Below, in pieces: positions 1-26,981 of a DNA stretch of 64,000 nucleotides. The stretch's first letter is position 1, and the number at the start of each line of letters is the position of its first letter. The stretch comes from Globodera rostochiensis (taxonomy: Eukaryota > Nematoda > Chromadorea > Rhabditida > Heteroderidae). The stretch lies in assembly GCA_018350325.1 (NCBI GenBank), contig JAEVLN010000005.1, forward strand, positions 1,808,142-1,872,141. Direction: 5' to 3'. The notes below the pieces were generated by a model. That model made no database searches and was not told the DNA's origin. It saw only the letters and a list, made by a program, of their open reading frames with translations. Both the position numbers and the translations under genes were made by a program.

Positions 1-89
1 TTTATAATTGCTAAATAACGCCGTTACCTCTTAAAAGATCATTTTTTAAACATTATTTTGCAATTTAAACAACAAAAAAAAAAGCTCAG

Positions 90-1039
90 CCTGACGACGT
101 AATCATTCGTTTTGTGATTGGAAAAGCGGGCAAAGACGAGGGAAAATCTGCTGCAAAAAATGACATCAAATTGGAGGAAGAGCAACGGAAATTTGGCGAT
201 TTGCTACGGTACGACGTTGAGGACGTGTACGGTAATTTACATTTGAAGGTGCGGGAAAGTTTCGATTCGATTGCAACTCATTGGCATTTTCTTTTTTATT
301 CTTTTTCAGATGTTCGCTGCCTTTGAGTGGCAAATGCATTTTTGTCCAAATGCCGAATTTGTGATGAAAACGGACGACGACACAATTGTGGACTTGGCAC
401 GATGGAAGTTTTGGGTAGACGAAAAGTTTAAAAAACAGGCGGAGACAAAAGGCGGGGCCGCGTTCTTCGGATTCGTTTTGGCCGGGACCCGTCCAATTCG
501 GCGGGTTGGCCACAAATGGTCAGTGGCATTTTGGGCATTTTCAACGAATAAAATAATCAAAACAAAAATGAATTTTTGAATTTTACCCCTCCCTTATTTA
601 ATTTTATTTTGGGTATGTGTCGAAGAAAACTTTCCCCGGCAACCGGTACCCGAATTATATGCAAGGGGCCACCTACTTTGGCACTGCCCAAGCCGTTCGA
701 GCAGTTATGGCACACACTTCGGAGGTGGTCGGCTTCAACATGGACGACTTGCTGTACACGGGCATTCTGGCTGAACGCGTCAAACCCCCGGTGGCCCGAT
801 TCCACGGCGGCCTTATCCATTTCCGGGGGGAGCAGAAAGTGCGTTTAGAAAATAATGAAGTTGAACGAAATTCAATTTAACTTTTGAACTTTTAGATAAT
901 GCCGCAAAACGAATGGTGCGAGAAGGGCGTGCCGTTTCTATTTGTGGCATTTAGCGGTGTGCGAACGCCGCCCTACAAAAGTGTGGAGGAGTACAAAAAG
1001 GCGTTCCAAAAGATTCACACAGCGAAGTGCAACAAATAA
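90..1039 (+). CDS. GT31-family beta-1,3-galactosyltransferase, 3' part
   Basis: Glycosyltransferase family 31 enzyme, normally a Golgi type II membrane protein that transfers galactose or a related sugar from UDP-sugar. The N-terminus and membrane anchor lie beyond the left edge. Exons read as 90-248, 310-518, 613-838 and 896-1039. The second exon carries the acidic metal-binding motif in KTDDDTIVDL, after a block like the family's D.Y.NL.LK. The third carries KTFPGNRYPNYMQG and FNMDDLLYTGILAE, matching the conserved YP.Y..G and EDV-type regions. The protein ends in a lysine-rich tail at TAA 1037-1039. The intron at 519-612 has a GT donor but ends in GG instead of AG where the reading frame and the conserved W-Y-V-S junction require the splice. 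Family assignment is firm; the exact sugar specificity cannot be read from sequence. Confidence 0.88.
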
Positions 1040-1792
1040 AGTCGAAAACGGACAAAAAGATAATGCGATTTATTTGGATAATTGTCGCGTCTTTGGCACA
1101 TTTCCCAAAGTTTTTGTCCTCCCACCGCTCCTTTAAACTAAATTCGATCTTTTTGTTTATTTCACAATTTGAATTAGGTAAATAAATCAAAAAAGTCGAT
1201 AACCCAATTCAGAAAATGAACAAGTCAGCAAGCATTGGGAGGAAATGAATAAAAAAACAAATCTAATTTTGCTCGATTGCCCCCCCCGCCCAACCGGTTG
1301 ATTATTTTGCGTCTAAAATCATCACAAAAAAATGCATCTCTGGTGATCAACAGAGCCGCCCGCCCGCCCGCCGTGTTCCAATTGCCGCTTCCGTCCGCGC
1401 ATAAACAAAAGCGGCGGGCGGGCGGCGGCACTTCAGTGGAGAGTCGGCGGCCGTTTCCGTCCCCCCCCGCCCCCTAAGTGTTGCGCAAATATTCACTCAC
1501 TCAGTCAATGGCTTACAAATTATACCATTTAAACATTCATTTTGCTTCCTTTCGCTTTTTGTTTTAGTTTTGCTTATATAAATAAACCCTTTGACCTAAC
1601 GACAACCGGTGCTTTTGTAATTTGAAAATGCATTTCGTCGTAAAAAATTCAATTTGTTCGATTATTAAATTTTGGTAATTTTAATTTTATGTAATTTAGT
1701 AAATTCTGGGAATTGTGCCACAGCGTTTATTTATTCCTTTTTTGTTTAGCAATTCTTTCTCTCGGTTCCATTCGGGTGTTATAGTTGCTAAA
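1040..1792. other. Intergenic, no gene seen
   Basis: About 750 bases between the galactosyltransferase stop and the troponin C start. It is AT-rich, with short C- and G-runs near 1280 and 1460 and a GC-rich stretch (CCGCCC/GGCGGGC) at 1355-1480. No conserved coding segment is visible on either strand. The last 200 bases presumably hold the troponin C promoter and leader. Confidence 0.6.
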
Positions 1793-4445
1793 ATGGTAAT
1801 TTGGGGAATGATTAAATAATTTTTATAATTTTTTAAAATTTAGGCAGAAAATATTGAAGAAATTCTTGCCGAAATTGACGAGGAAGAAATTGAAGGTCCT
1901 TTTTTATTTGGAATAAAATTAAATATTTATTAATTATTTTGCATTAATTTGACAGAATTCCAACGTTTCTTCGATATGTTCGACAAAAGTCGAAACGGTT
2001 ACATTATGGCGACGCAATTGGCCTCAATTTTGGATGTAATGGAGCAGGATTATGACGAGAAAACTCTCCGAAAGTTGAAAATTCCAATAAATTAATTTCT
2101 TTTGTTTTTACCATTTTTAGGTTAATCCGAAAATTTGACGCCGACGGGTCGGGAAAATTGGAATTTGACGAGTTTTGTGCTTTGGTTTATACTGTCGGGA
2201 ATTCGGTGGACAAAGAAACTTTGCGCAACGAATTGAAAGACGCGTTTCGACTCTTCGACAAGGAGGTCCCCCCCCCCCCCGTCGATGGCACGCTTATTTC
2301 ACATAATTTTGGCATTTTTAGGGAAGGATTGTCCCCCCCCCCCGTCGATGGCACGCTTATTTCACATAATTTTGGCATTTTTAGGGAAGGAGGGTCCCCC
2401 CCCCCCGTCGATGGCACGCTTATTTCACATAATTTGGCATTTTTAGGGAAGGAGGTCCCCCCCCCCCCGTCGATGGCACGCTTATTTCACATAATTTTGG
2501 CATTTTTAGGGAAGGAAGTCCCCCCCCCCGTCGATGGCACGCCTATTTCACATAATTTTGGCATTTTTAGGGAAGGAGGTCCCCACCCCCCCCCCCGTCG
2601 ATGGCACGCTTATTTCACATAATTTTGGCATTTTTAGGGAAGGAGGTCCCCCCCCCCGTCGATGGCACGCTTATTTCACATAATTTTGGCATTTTTAGGG
2701 AAGGAGGTCCCCACCCCCCCCCCCCGTCGATGGCACGCTTATTTCACATAATTTTGGCATTTTTAGGGAAGGAGGTCCCCACCCCCCCCCGTCGATGGCA
2801 CGCTTATTTCACATAATTTTGGCATTTTTAGGGAAGGAGGTCCCCCCCCCCGTCGATGGCACGCTTATTTCACATAATTTTGGCATTTTTAGGGAAGGAG
2901 GTCCCCACCCCCCCCCCGTCGATGGCACGCTTATTTCACATAATTTTGGCATTTTTAGGGAAGGAGGTCCCCACCCCCCCCCGTCGATGGCACGCTTATT
3001 TCACATAATTTTGGCATTTTTAGGGAAGGAGGTCCCCCCCCCCGTCGATGGCACGCTTATTTCACATAATTTTGGCATTTTTAGGGAAGGAGGTCCCCCC
3101 CCCCCGTCGATGGCACGCTTATTTCACATAATTTTGGCATTTTTAGGGAAGGAGGTCCCCCCCCCCCCGTCGATGGCACGCTTATTTCACATAATTTGGC
3201 ATTTTTAGGGAAGGAGGTCCCCCCCCCCCCCGTCGATGGCACGCTTATTTCACATAATTTTGGCATTTTTAGGGAAGGAGGTCCCCCCCCCCCCGTCGAT
3301 GGCACGCTTATTTCACATAATTTTGGCATTTTTAGGGAAGGAGGTCCCCCCCCCCCGTCGATGGCACGCTTATTTCACATAATTTTGGCATTTTTAGGGA
3401 AGGAGGTCCCCCCCCCGTCGATGGCACGCTTATTTCACATAATTTTGGCATTTTTAGGGAAGGAGGTCCCCCCCCGTCGATGGCACGCTTATTTCACATA
3501 ATTTTGGCATTTTTAGGGAAGGAGGTCCCCCCCCCCGTCGATGGCACGCTTATTTCACATAATTTTGGCATTTTTAGGGAAGGAGGTCCCCCCCCCCGTC
3601 GATGGCACGCTTACTTTCACATAATTTTGGCATTTTAGGGAGAAGGAGGTCCCCCCCCCGTCGATGGCACGCTTATTTCACATAATTTTGGCATTTTTAG
3701 GGAAGGAGGTCCCCCCCACCCGTCGATGGCACGCTTATTTCACATAATTTTGCATTTTTAGGGAAGGAGGTCCCCCCCCCGTCGATGGCACGATTATTCA
3801 CATAATTTTGGAATTTTTAGGGAAGGAGGTACCCCCCCCCGTCGATGGCACGATTATTTTCACATAATTGCATTTTAGGGAAGGAGGTCCCCCCCCCCGT
3901 CGATGGCACGCTTATTTCACATAATTTTGGCATTTTAGGGACGGGGTCCCCCCCCCCGTCGCTGGCACGCTTATGTCACATATTTAGGGAAGGAGGTCCC
4001 CCCCCGCGATGGCACGCTATTTCACCTAATTTTGGAATTTTAGGGAAGGAGGTCCCACCCCCCCGTCGATGGCACGCATATTTCACATAATTTTGGCATT
4101 TTTAGGGAAGGAGGCGTCCCCCCCCCCCGTCGATGGCACGCTTATTTCACATAATTTTGGCATTTTTAGGGAAGGAGGTCCCCCCCCCCCCCCGTCGATG
4201 GCACGCTTATTTCACATAATTTTGGCATTTTTAGGGAAACGGTTACATTTCCACACAGACATTGAAGGAATTGCTTCATGAAATTGCACCCGACCTCAGC
4301 GACAACGAATTGGACTCGGCCGTGGACGAAATTGACGAGGATGGGTCGGGCAAAATTGAATTTGAAGGCAATTTCATTAAAATATTAAATATTTAAAAAG
4401 GAATTTTCAGAATTTTGGGAACTGATGGCCGGGGAAAGCGAATGA
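1793..4445 (+). CDS. Troponin C (copy 1), muscle calcium sensor with giant tandem-repeat intron
   Basis: Calcium-binding subunit of the thin-filament troponin complex. Exons: 1793-1795 (the ATG alone), 1844-1895, 1956-2073, 2121-2265, 4234-4367 and 4411-4445, about 160 residues, the usual troponin C length. The body begins AENIEEILAEID and follows the nematode tnc-2/pat-10 pattern. Four EF-hand positions are present: the first is degenerate (DKSRNGYI), while DADGSGKLEFDEF, the C-terminal GNGYIS and DEDGSGKIEFEEF look functional. It ends FWELMAGESE. The reading frame is continuous only if the 1,968-base intron 2266-4233 is removed from its first GT to its last AG. The last intron has a GC donor at 4368. 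A paralogue with the same intron positions lies at 61.3 kb. The symbol is left blank because tnc-2 and pat-10 cannot be told apart safely. Confidence 0.93.
2266..4233 (+). repeat. Tandem array of about 32 intron units inside troponin C
   Basis: About 32 head-to-tail units of roughly 62 bases fill the fourth intron completely. Each unit reads GTCC, a C-run of 7 to 16, CGTCGATGGCACGCTTATTT, CACATAATTTTGGCATTTTTAG, then GGAAGGAG before the next GT (given here in pieces). The first GT of the array is the real donor after GACAAGGAG, and the last TTTTTAG is the real acceptor before GGAAACGG. The 8-nt linker GGAAGGAG is a fusion of the downstream exon start (GGAA) with the upstream exon end (AAGGAG). 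Units at about 3600-4060 are more degenerate (indels, GCTGGCACG, shortened C-runs) than the rest. Open frames crossing the array are artefacts of the repeat. Confidence 0.95.
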
Positions 4446-4855
4446 ATGAATGCATTATTATCGCCAACGTGTTAATGAATAGAGAACGAACGGATAAACA
4501 TTTTATTTCGGACTTTGGGGGCCAACCAATGGCTGTGATCGATCACTCTGATCACTGATCAGATCCGATTAAGGAACGGATTGGACCAAAAATTACGGCA
4601 TAGGGAGGGAATAAATCGTTGGCATTTTTGGAATATCGAAAAAATGAATAGACAGACACCCGCCGGCAGTTTAGTCGTGAGGCCAATTCATCGACAGTTA
4701 GGCCAACTTGGCTCCGGATTTTAAAGTTCATTTTTCATGTCTTTTTACCGTAAATGACCACAAATAATCTTTAAAGTAAAATCAATATTTATATTGAGAG
4801 AAATTTTGTGGACGAAAGAGCAAAGTAAAATAAATAAATTCGGTTTTTGTTTCAA
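4446..4855. other. Convergent intergenic region
   Basis: Roughly 400 bases between the troponin C stop on the plus strand and the stop of the minus-strand acidic-repeat gene. It contains GATC-rich sequence at 4535-4570 (GATCGATCACTCTGATCACT) and AATAAA-like signals for both genes. No coding segment is recognised. Confidence 0.6.
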
Positions 4856-6090
4856 TTAATTCCCAGAACTTCTTTTGGCGGTTCCAATATATTCAATTTC
4901 TTCGTCCTCCTCAATTGATTGGAATGGCACTGAACAAAAAGCTTGGCACTCCGGGGATGGCTTCTCAAATTGAAATAATGTGAAAATTAATTAGTAAATA
5001 GGCGTGTTAAATTAGGGTTGCCCGACCCCTAACCCCGACTTTTTTTGGTCGGGGTTTTCGTCCCTCCCCGATTTTTCCGCCCCCGAGGGGTCGGGGACCA
5101 ACCATCGTTAAAATATAAATGCCAACTTTTACCAATTCCTCCTGTTCACCCGTGTCTGCTGCCGAAATAGGGCCGGAATCGCTGAAAATTAAAAAAAAAT
5201 AGAATAAAAGATTTCGTTTAAATGATTGTTTATTTATTCATTTATGTTTTTTGTCTAATCGGCTAATATGAAAAGAAAGTCCTTAAAGGAAAAGTCCATT
5301 TTACAAAAGTTGGAGGATCGCTTTGGCCCGATCGATCGATCGGAGATTTTGTCGGGCAAATTTCTGCGCCAATTCTTCGGCCGGCGACGTCACATTGGCC
5401 ACGTCGATGTCACTGAATTCGGCCAATAAATTGGCATCCAGCGATGGGAATGGCGGCAAAACGCGATTTGTTAATGGCAAATGGCTGCAGAGAAAGGAAT
5501 TTTGGAAGAATTAACGGACGGACGGAGTCAACTCGGCGCCAAAGTTTAGTAAACTAGGATAGAGCGGCATCGGGAGGGATTATCCGATTATTCAAATCCC
5601 GATCCCCCGGTTTTAGTCGATCCCGATCCCGTTTTTAGAGCAATTTTCAACAATTGTTAAAATTTCTTTTATTTTGCGAGGGTTTTACCGCTTGAAAAAG
5701 CGATTGAGACGTCTGGGGATGAAGCCACTCAGCCGCCTTGGAGTACCGAGACTCCAAAGGAAAAAAGCCCCCAGGCATGGGCCCGCCCAAACTGAAACGT
5801 TCCTACCAAATTTCGTCCGACTCATCGGCCGAGGCTGAAGCCGTTGAGGTACAAACGAAGATGACGTCATCCGCCGTGCCATTTTCGTCGTCTGAGTGAA
5901 TGACGTCATCCGCCGTGCCACTTTCGTCGTCTGAGTGAATGACGTCATCCGCCGTGCCATTTTCGTCGTCTGAGTGAATGACGTCATCCGCCGTGCCACT
6001 TTCGTCGTCTGAGTAAATTTCGTCGACGAGTTCCATGGCCGCGAAGGAATGTTTGACCGCACTTTTGGACGAATGTTGCGATTCATTCAT
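4856..6090 (-). CDS. Acidic 13-residue-repeat protein, unrecognised family
   Basis: Four exons splice cleanly on the minus strand: 6090-5807, 5484-5305, 5181-5133 and 4963-4856, 621 coding bases, 206 residues. All introns are GT-AG and phases agree. The ATG at 6090 is chosen because TTTTTACTCCCTCTGCAG sits immediately upstream, an acceptor typical of trans-splicing. Residues about 27-80 are four tandem copies of a 13-residue acidic unit (HSDDESGTADDVI or its SDDEN variant), followed by a Ser-rich acidic stretch. The second half (EFSDIDVANVTSPAEELAQK) is a mixed charged, probably helical region, and the tail is again acidic. The SDDES motifs would suit casein kinase 2. No family is recognised and there is no signal peptide or membrane segment. 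A partial copy of exon 1 lies 0.7 kb away. Confidence 0.7.
5861..6016 (-). repeat. Four 39-nt coding repeats with TGACGTCA core
   Basis: Four nearly perfect 39-base units, each encoding one 13-residue acidic repeat in the minus frame. Each begins with the 8-base palindrome TGACGTCA, the consensus cyclic-AMP response element. A unit length of three-fold 13 keeps the frame. Alternate units differ by a single base (GTGCCACTT or GTGCCATTT), giving an ABAB pattern that suggests duplication of a two-unit block. Confidence 0.9.
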
Positions 6091-6729
6091 CTGCAGAGGG
6101 AGTAAAAAGCTTTTCCGTTTGGCCCGAAGGCTAATTAATTTTAATGTTAAAAACAACGCCATAAAATATATGCCCGACGAAACTCGGACAGCAACTCAGA
6201 GTTGAGCTTTACGAATTAATGCCTTCGCATAAAATACCAAATAAATTATATTAAAAAAGATGAAGCGGCGGAGTGTTCGTGTAAAGCTGTGAAGTCGGAC
6301 TTTCCATGAAATGATTGTCCTGGCGGACAGTTCATTTCAGTGCCAGTGGAAATGAATGGCAAATGTCTTGGCAACCCCCGCCGCTTTTATAATTTATTTG
6401 ATTGTTTCCGTGGAAACATTCGGCGGCATTTTGTTTTGTGCTGTGCTTATATCTTTTGACTTTGTCAAATAATCCAATTAATTGCCTTTAAGAGGGATTA
6501 AAATCAAATAAATGTTTGGGGGGGGGGAAGGTTAGAGGACGAATGAATGCAAAGTAATAAAGAACGAATGATGAATGAAAAAAGCACTTTCTTTAATTTA
6601 ATTGGGCGGCTTCCACCGGTCCAAAGGTCAAATGTTTAATAACCTTCTCCAACCTAACCAAAATTGTCGAGCCCTGGCCAAACAACCGGCTTGGATTGAC
6701 CGGTCGGGCCGAAAAAGCCCCCCCCCCAC
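6091..6729. other. Spacer between the acidic-repeat gene and its partial duplicate
   Basis: No conserved coding segment is seen. It holds the likely upstream region of the acidic-repeat gene (6091-6600), a G-run at 6520-6528, and the region into which the duplicate's first exon would have to splice. No copies of the 3' exons of the intact gene are found here. Confidence 0.5.
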
Positions 6730-7062
6730 CTGCTGCTGCTTCTGTCGCATTTCGTCCGACTCATCGGCCGAGGCTGAAGCCGTTGAGGTACAAACGAAGA
6801 TGACGTCATCCGCCGTGCCACTTTCGTCGTCTGAGTGAATGACGTCATCCGCCGTGCCACTTTCGTCGTCTGAGTGAATGACGTCATCCGCCGTGCCACT
6901 TTCGTCGTCTGAGTGAATGACGTCATCCGCCGTGCCACTTTCGTCGTCTGAGTGAATTTCGTCGACGAGTTCCATGGCCGCGAAGGAATGTTTGACCGCA
7001 CTTTTGGACGAATTACGGCACTCGGTGAACGTTCGTTCGCCATGTTGTTTCAGTATCCCATT
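6730..7062 (-). pseudogene. Partial duplicate of the acidic-repeat gene
   Basis: The minus frame from ATG 7062 shares SSKSAVKHSFAAMELVDEI, four 13-residue acidic repeats and the Ser/Ala-rich block with the gene at 4856-6090, but has a different N-terminus (MNGILKQHGERTFTECRN). After DESDEM the copies diverge: this one continues into Gln codons and reaches a possible donor (CAG/GTGGGG at 6730). The exons encoding the second half of the parent protein are not found downstream, and phases do not allow simple splicing to the parent's exon 2. It may be a truncated duplicate, or a second gene whose remaining exons I cannot recognise. All four repeats here have the same sequence, so this copy looks more homogenised than the parent. 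Confidence 0.55.
6800..6955 (-). repeat. Second set of four 39-nt TGACGTCA repeats
   Basis: Four identical 39-base units matching those at 5861-6016, all of the GTGCCACTT type. Flanks on both sides are also duplicated (about 60 bases on the left and 60 on the right), so this is a segmental copy of the exon and not an independent repeat expansion. Confidence 0.88.
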
Positions 7063-7504
7063 CATTTGTAATTGCTTTTCCCTTTCTGGATTTATTGGGA
7101 AGTAAATTGATTGAAGCATTTGAAGTAAAGCTAATTATTTAAACAGCTTTATCGGTTGCATTTGGATAAATAAGCAAAATGGACGAATTTCGGAGTTTAT
7201 TTGCACGGAAAGAGTAAAAAAAAAGTGTTTATTATGTTTTGATTTGACTCTTTTCCTTTTGATAAAGTCAAATGAATGAATGAATTCTCTTTCTTATTAT
7301 TTATTTTGTACTTTATGCCCCCCCCCCAACGCTTAGGGGAAAGAAATCATTCAAATTAGTCGGGGGGGGGGGGGGGGGGGCTGGACTAGTCAATGATCAT
7401 TGAGATTTATATTTATTTAAACAAAGACAAATCCATTGGCTACATATTTATTAATAGGGAATTACTCTTTTAAAATTTGCATTAAAACCATTTTTATTTA
7501 ATTT

Positions 7505-7907
7505 TTAATGACAAAAGCATTGGAGAAAGCATTTGGCCTCCTCCGTCCGTTTCTTCTCATTGTCCAAACCGCCGCCAAAAATGCCTTTGATCCGTTGCCA
7601 AATACTTTTGTTTACGCCTTGCGCAAATTTTTGTCGACATTCCGAAAAGCAGGGACCCTAAAAACGTAAAAATTAATTAATTTAAATTAATTGATTTACA
7701 CATTTTTTATTTAATTTGTGTTCGGCAGCGGTAATTACCGAAAAAATCAATTTGCCGACACTAATTAGGTAATTAAAAAACAAAAGGATTTTATTTCCTC
7801 CGACGCACCTCCAAAAGCGCCACTTCCCGCCTTTGGCCGTCGATTGTGACTTCTTCGATTTGCTGTTTGAAGTCAACACAATTCGCCCCCTCCCGTTGTG
7901 CCGCCAT
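7505..7907 (-). CDS. Small 83-residue Cys-containing protein, unknown
   Basis: Two exons, 7907-7809 (33 codons) and 7657-7505, joined by a GT-AG intron in phase 0. The start follows CTTTTTAGCAA, which looks like a trans-splice acceptor three bases ahead of ATG. The protein opens MAAQREGANCVDFKQQIEEV, has a charged middle, and its second exon reads GPCFSECRQKFAQGVNKSIW, later ending CFLQCFCH. There are six cysteines in all: one near the N-terminus, a CxxxC pair after the splice junction, and CxxxCxC at the C-terminus. There is no signal peptide, so it should be intracellular unless the start is wrong. No family is recognised. The clean splice and the extended open frame on both sides of the intron support a real gene. 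Confidence 0.6.
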
Positions 7908-9001
7908 TTGCTAAAAAGTTGCCAGTCAATTTAAATAATAATTTAAATAATTAATTTAAACCAACGAATTTAATTCAATAATATTAAAATGTAGCAAAAA
8001 ACCTTTTGTTCGGATTCATTTTTCGGGGATACCAACGGCAAAATGATGCAAAACAAAGAGAATAAAATAAATATATTCATCTCCTAAATAAAACAAATTG
8101 GGGAAAAAGGCGGCGGCACGGCACGCCCATTCAAATGCAAAATTGTGAAGCGATGTTTTACAAAACTTAAATCCCGCAAAAATTGGTGCATTTGGGGAAA
8201 GAAATTGAATTGAATTAAATTGAATTGAATTAAATTAAATAAATTAAATTAAATTAAATTAAATTAAATTAAATTAAATTAAATTGAATTAAATTGAATG
8301 GTTTTCTGTGGTCGGTCGGTCGGTCGGTCGGTCGTTTAGTTTTGTATTTAGCAAAACAATCGCTTCGCTTTACCATTCATTTTGCGTCGGCGGCAAGCGA
8401 ATTGTACGCGCGCGGCGATTGTTGCGGGGGGGCCTTAAATTAAACAAACCGGTATTTTATTTATTGTCTATTTTTATGGACGTTAATCGAAAGTGCGCGT
8501 GGAATATAAATAAATAAACATTTAGGGGAAGAAATTGTCATATTTTTAAGCAAATTGACAGAGCCTTCCGCGGAATTCATTTACTTATTCATTTATTTTA
8601 CATTTCCTAATGGAATTCACCCCGGTTATTTGTAATCCAAACGACGCAAAAAGCTTTATAAATATTTAAACAAAATTCCGACCTTTGAAAATGGAAAAAA
8701 GTGTTATGAGATCGATCGGTCGATTCGTCAGGGAAATAATTTGTTAAATTAAAAATCGATTACAAAATAAGTAAAAATGTGACGACTCTGTTTTTAAATT
8801 GATCACAAAATAAATATGTTTTGTCTGTCATCCATCAGAGTTAGCACCAAAGCCGCAAGAAGAGAAGAGAGTATTTGGGATCAATCATCAAAAGTGGGCT
8901 AAAATTGTTCAACCATTCAAATTAATTGGACAAATTATTCATTTTACCGATATGTGCAATTTGGTTGAAGCTCATCCGATCAAAGTCAATTTAAGAACAT
9001 T
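7908..9001. other. Intergenic with simple repeats
   Basis: About 1.1 kb between the small Cys gene's start and the WDFY3 stop. It contains an AATT-type simple repeat (8209-8297) and a GGTC run (8309-8334). I looked here on the minus strand for a FYVE zinc finger that could extend WDFY3 and found no Cys-rich segment. No gene is recognised. Confidence 0.6.
8209..8334. repeat. AATTAAATTGA-type and GGTC simple repeats
   Basis: Positions 8209-8297 consist of AATTG/AATTAA pentamers dominated by TTAAA. Positions 8309-8334 are six to seven GGTC tetramers. Both look like ordinary microsatellite expansion. Confidence 0.9.
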
Positions 9002-26263
<17,262 letters not shown>

Positions 26264-26981
26264 CTTCAACCAAACAGCTTCAACTCGGCGTTTTGATCAG
26301 CCAAATTAAGTTGTCTTTTGTCGATATGGCAAAATTTATAAAATAATAAAATTTTGGGCTATTGGATGGATGGATAAAAAGAAAGATCGGACAAGGAACC
26401 GCGCATAAATCACAGAATTCGGAAAGACTTGGAATAGACCTGTCAATAAAGGAATTAAATTCCAAAATCCAATTGGACAAAAATCGAATTCGCCCAAGGC
26501 AAAAAACGGCCAATGTCTGAGGGGACGGAGAGGGAAAAGCCGAATTTTTCTTGTGGGCCAAGTACTGAGTAATGCCGCAATTAGACAGAGAAGTTGGAAT
26601 TTGTTGCCCAACCATTGCCCGAGGGCAATGAAAGTGAAAGGAGACAATGCAAAAAGAAGCCCTTGGGGGAACGAACGCAGCAGCAGCCGCAAAGGGAGGG
26701 GGAGGGTTGGGGAGACTGACTCCTTTTTGGATGGAATTTCATTGCCGTCTGTTCCCCCTATTTTCCTTTACTTTCTTCTCCCTCCCCCCGCTCTCTCTTT
26801 CCTTCCGTTTAATTCTTTTGTTCCATTTTTCTTTATTTAAAATTTCATTGTTTATCATTTTTATTTGTAAAAGCTAATTTTTACTCTTCGGATTTTCTTT
26901 TAAACAAAATTGGCCATTTGATCTGCTAATTATCAAATTATAATATCACAGCCTCTCGAAATTTTTTCTTATTTTGGCATA
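26264..26981. promoter_or_regulatory. Divergent intergenic region, WDFY3 (-) and IBA57 (+)
   Basis: About 700 bases separate two head-to-head start codons, so both promoters must lie here or overlap. The sequence includes purine- and pyrimidine-rich stretches (GGGAGGGGGAGGG at about 26694; CTTTACTTTCTTCTCCCTCC at about 26765). No TATA box or coding segment was recognised. The promoter role is inferred from position. Confidence 0.4.

Noticed and set aside
2266..4233. CRISPR-like array.
   Set aside because: Units are contiguous with no unique spacers; the genome is eukaryotic.
2158..4281. Several open frames of 70-154 codons on the plus strand and one on the minus strand within the troponin C array.
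   Set aside because: Same repeat sequence in different frames. The real reading frame jumps over it.
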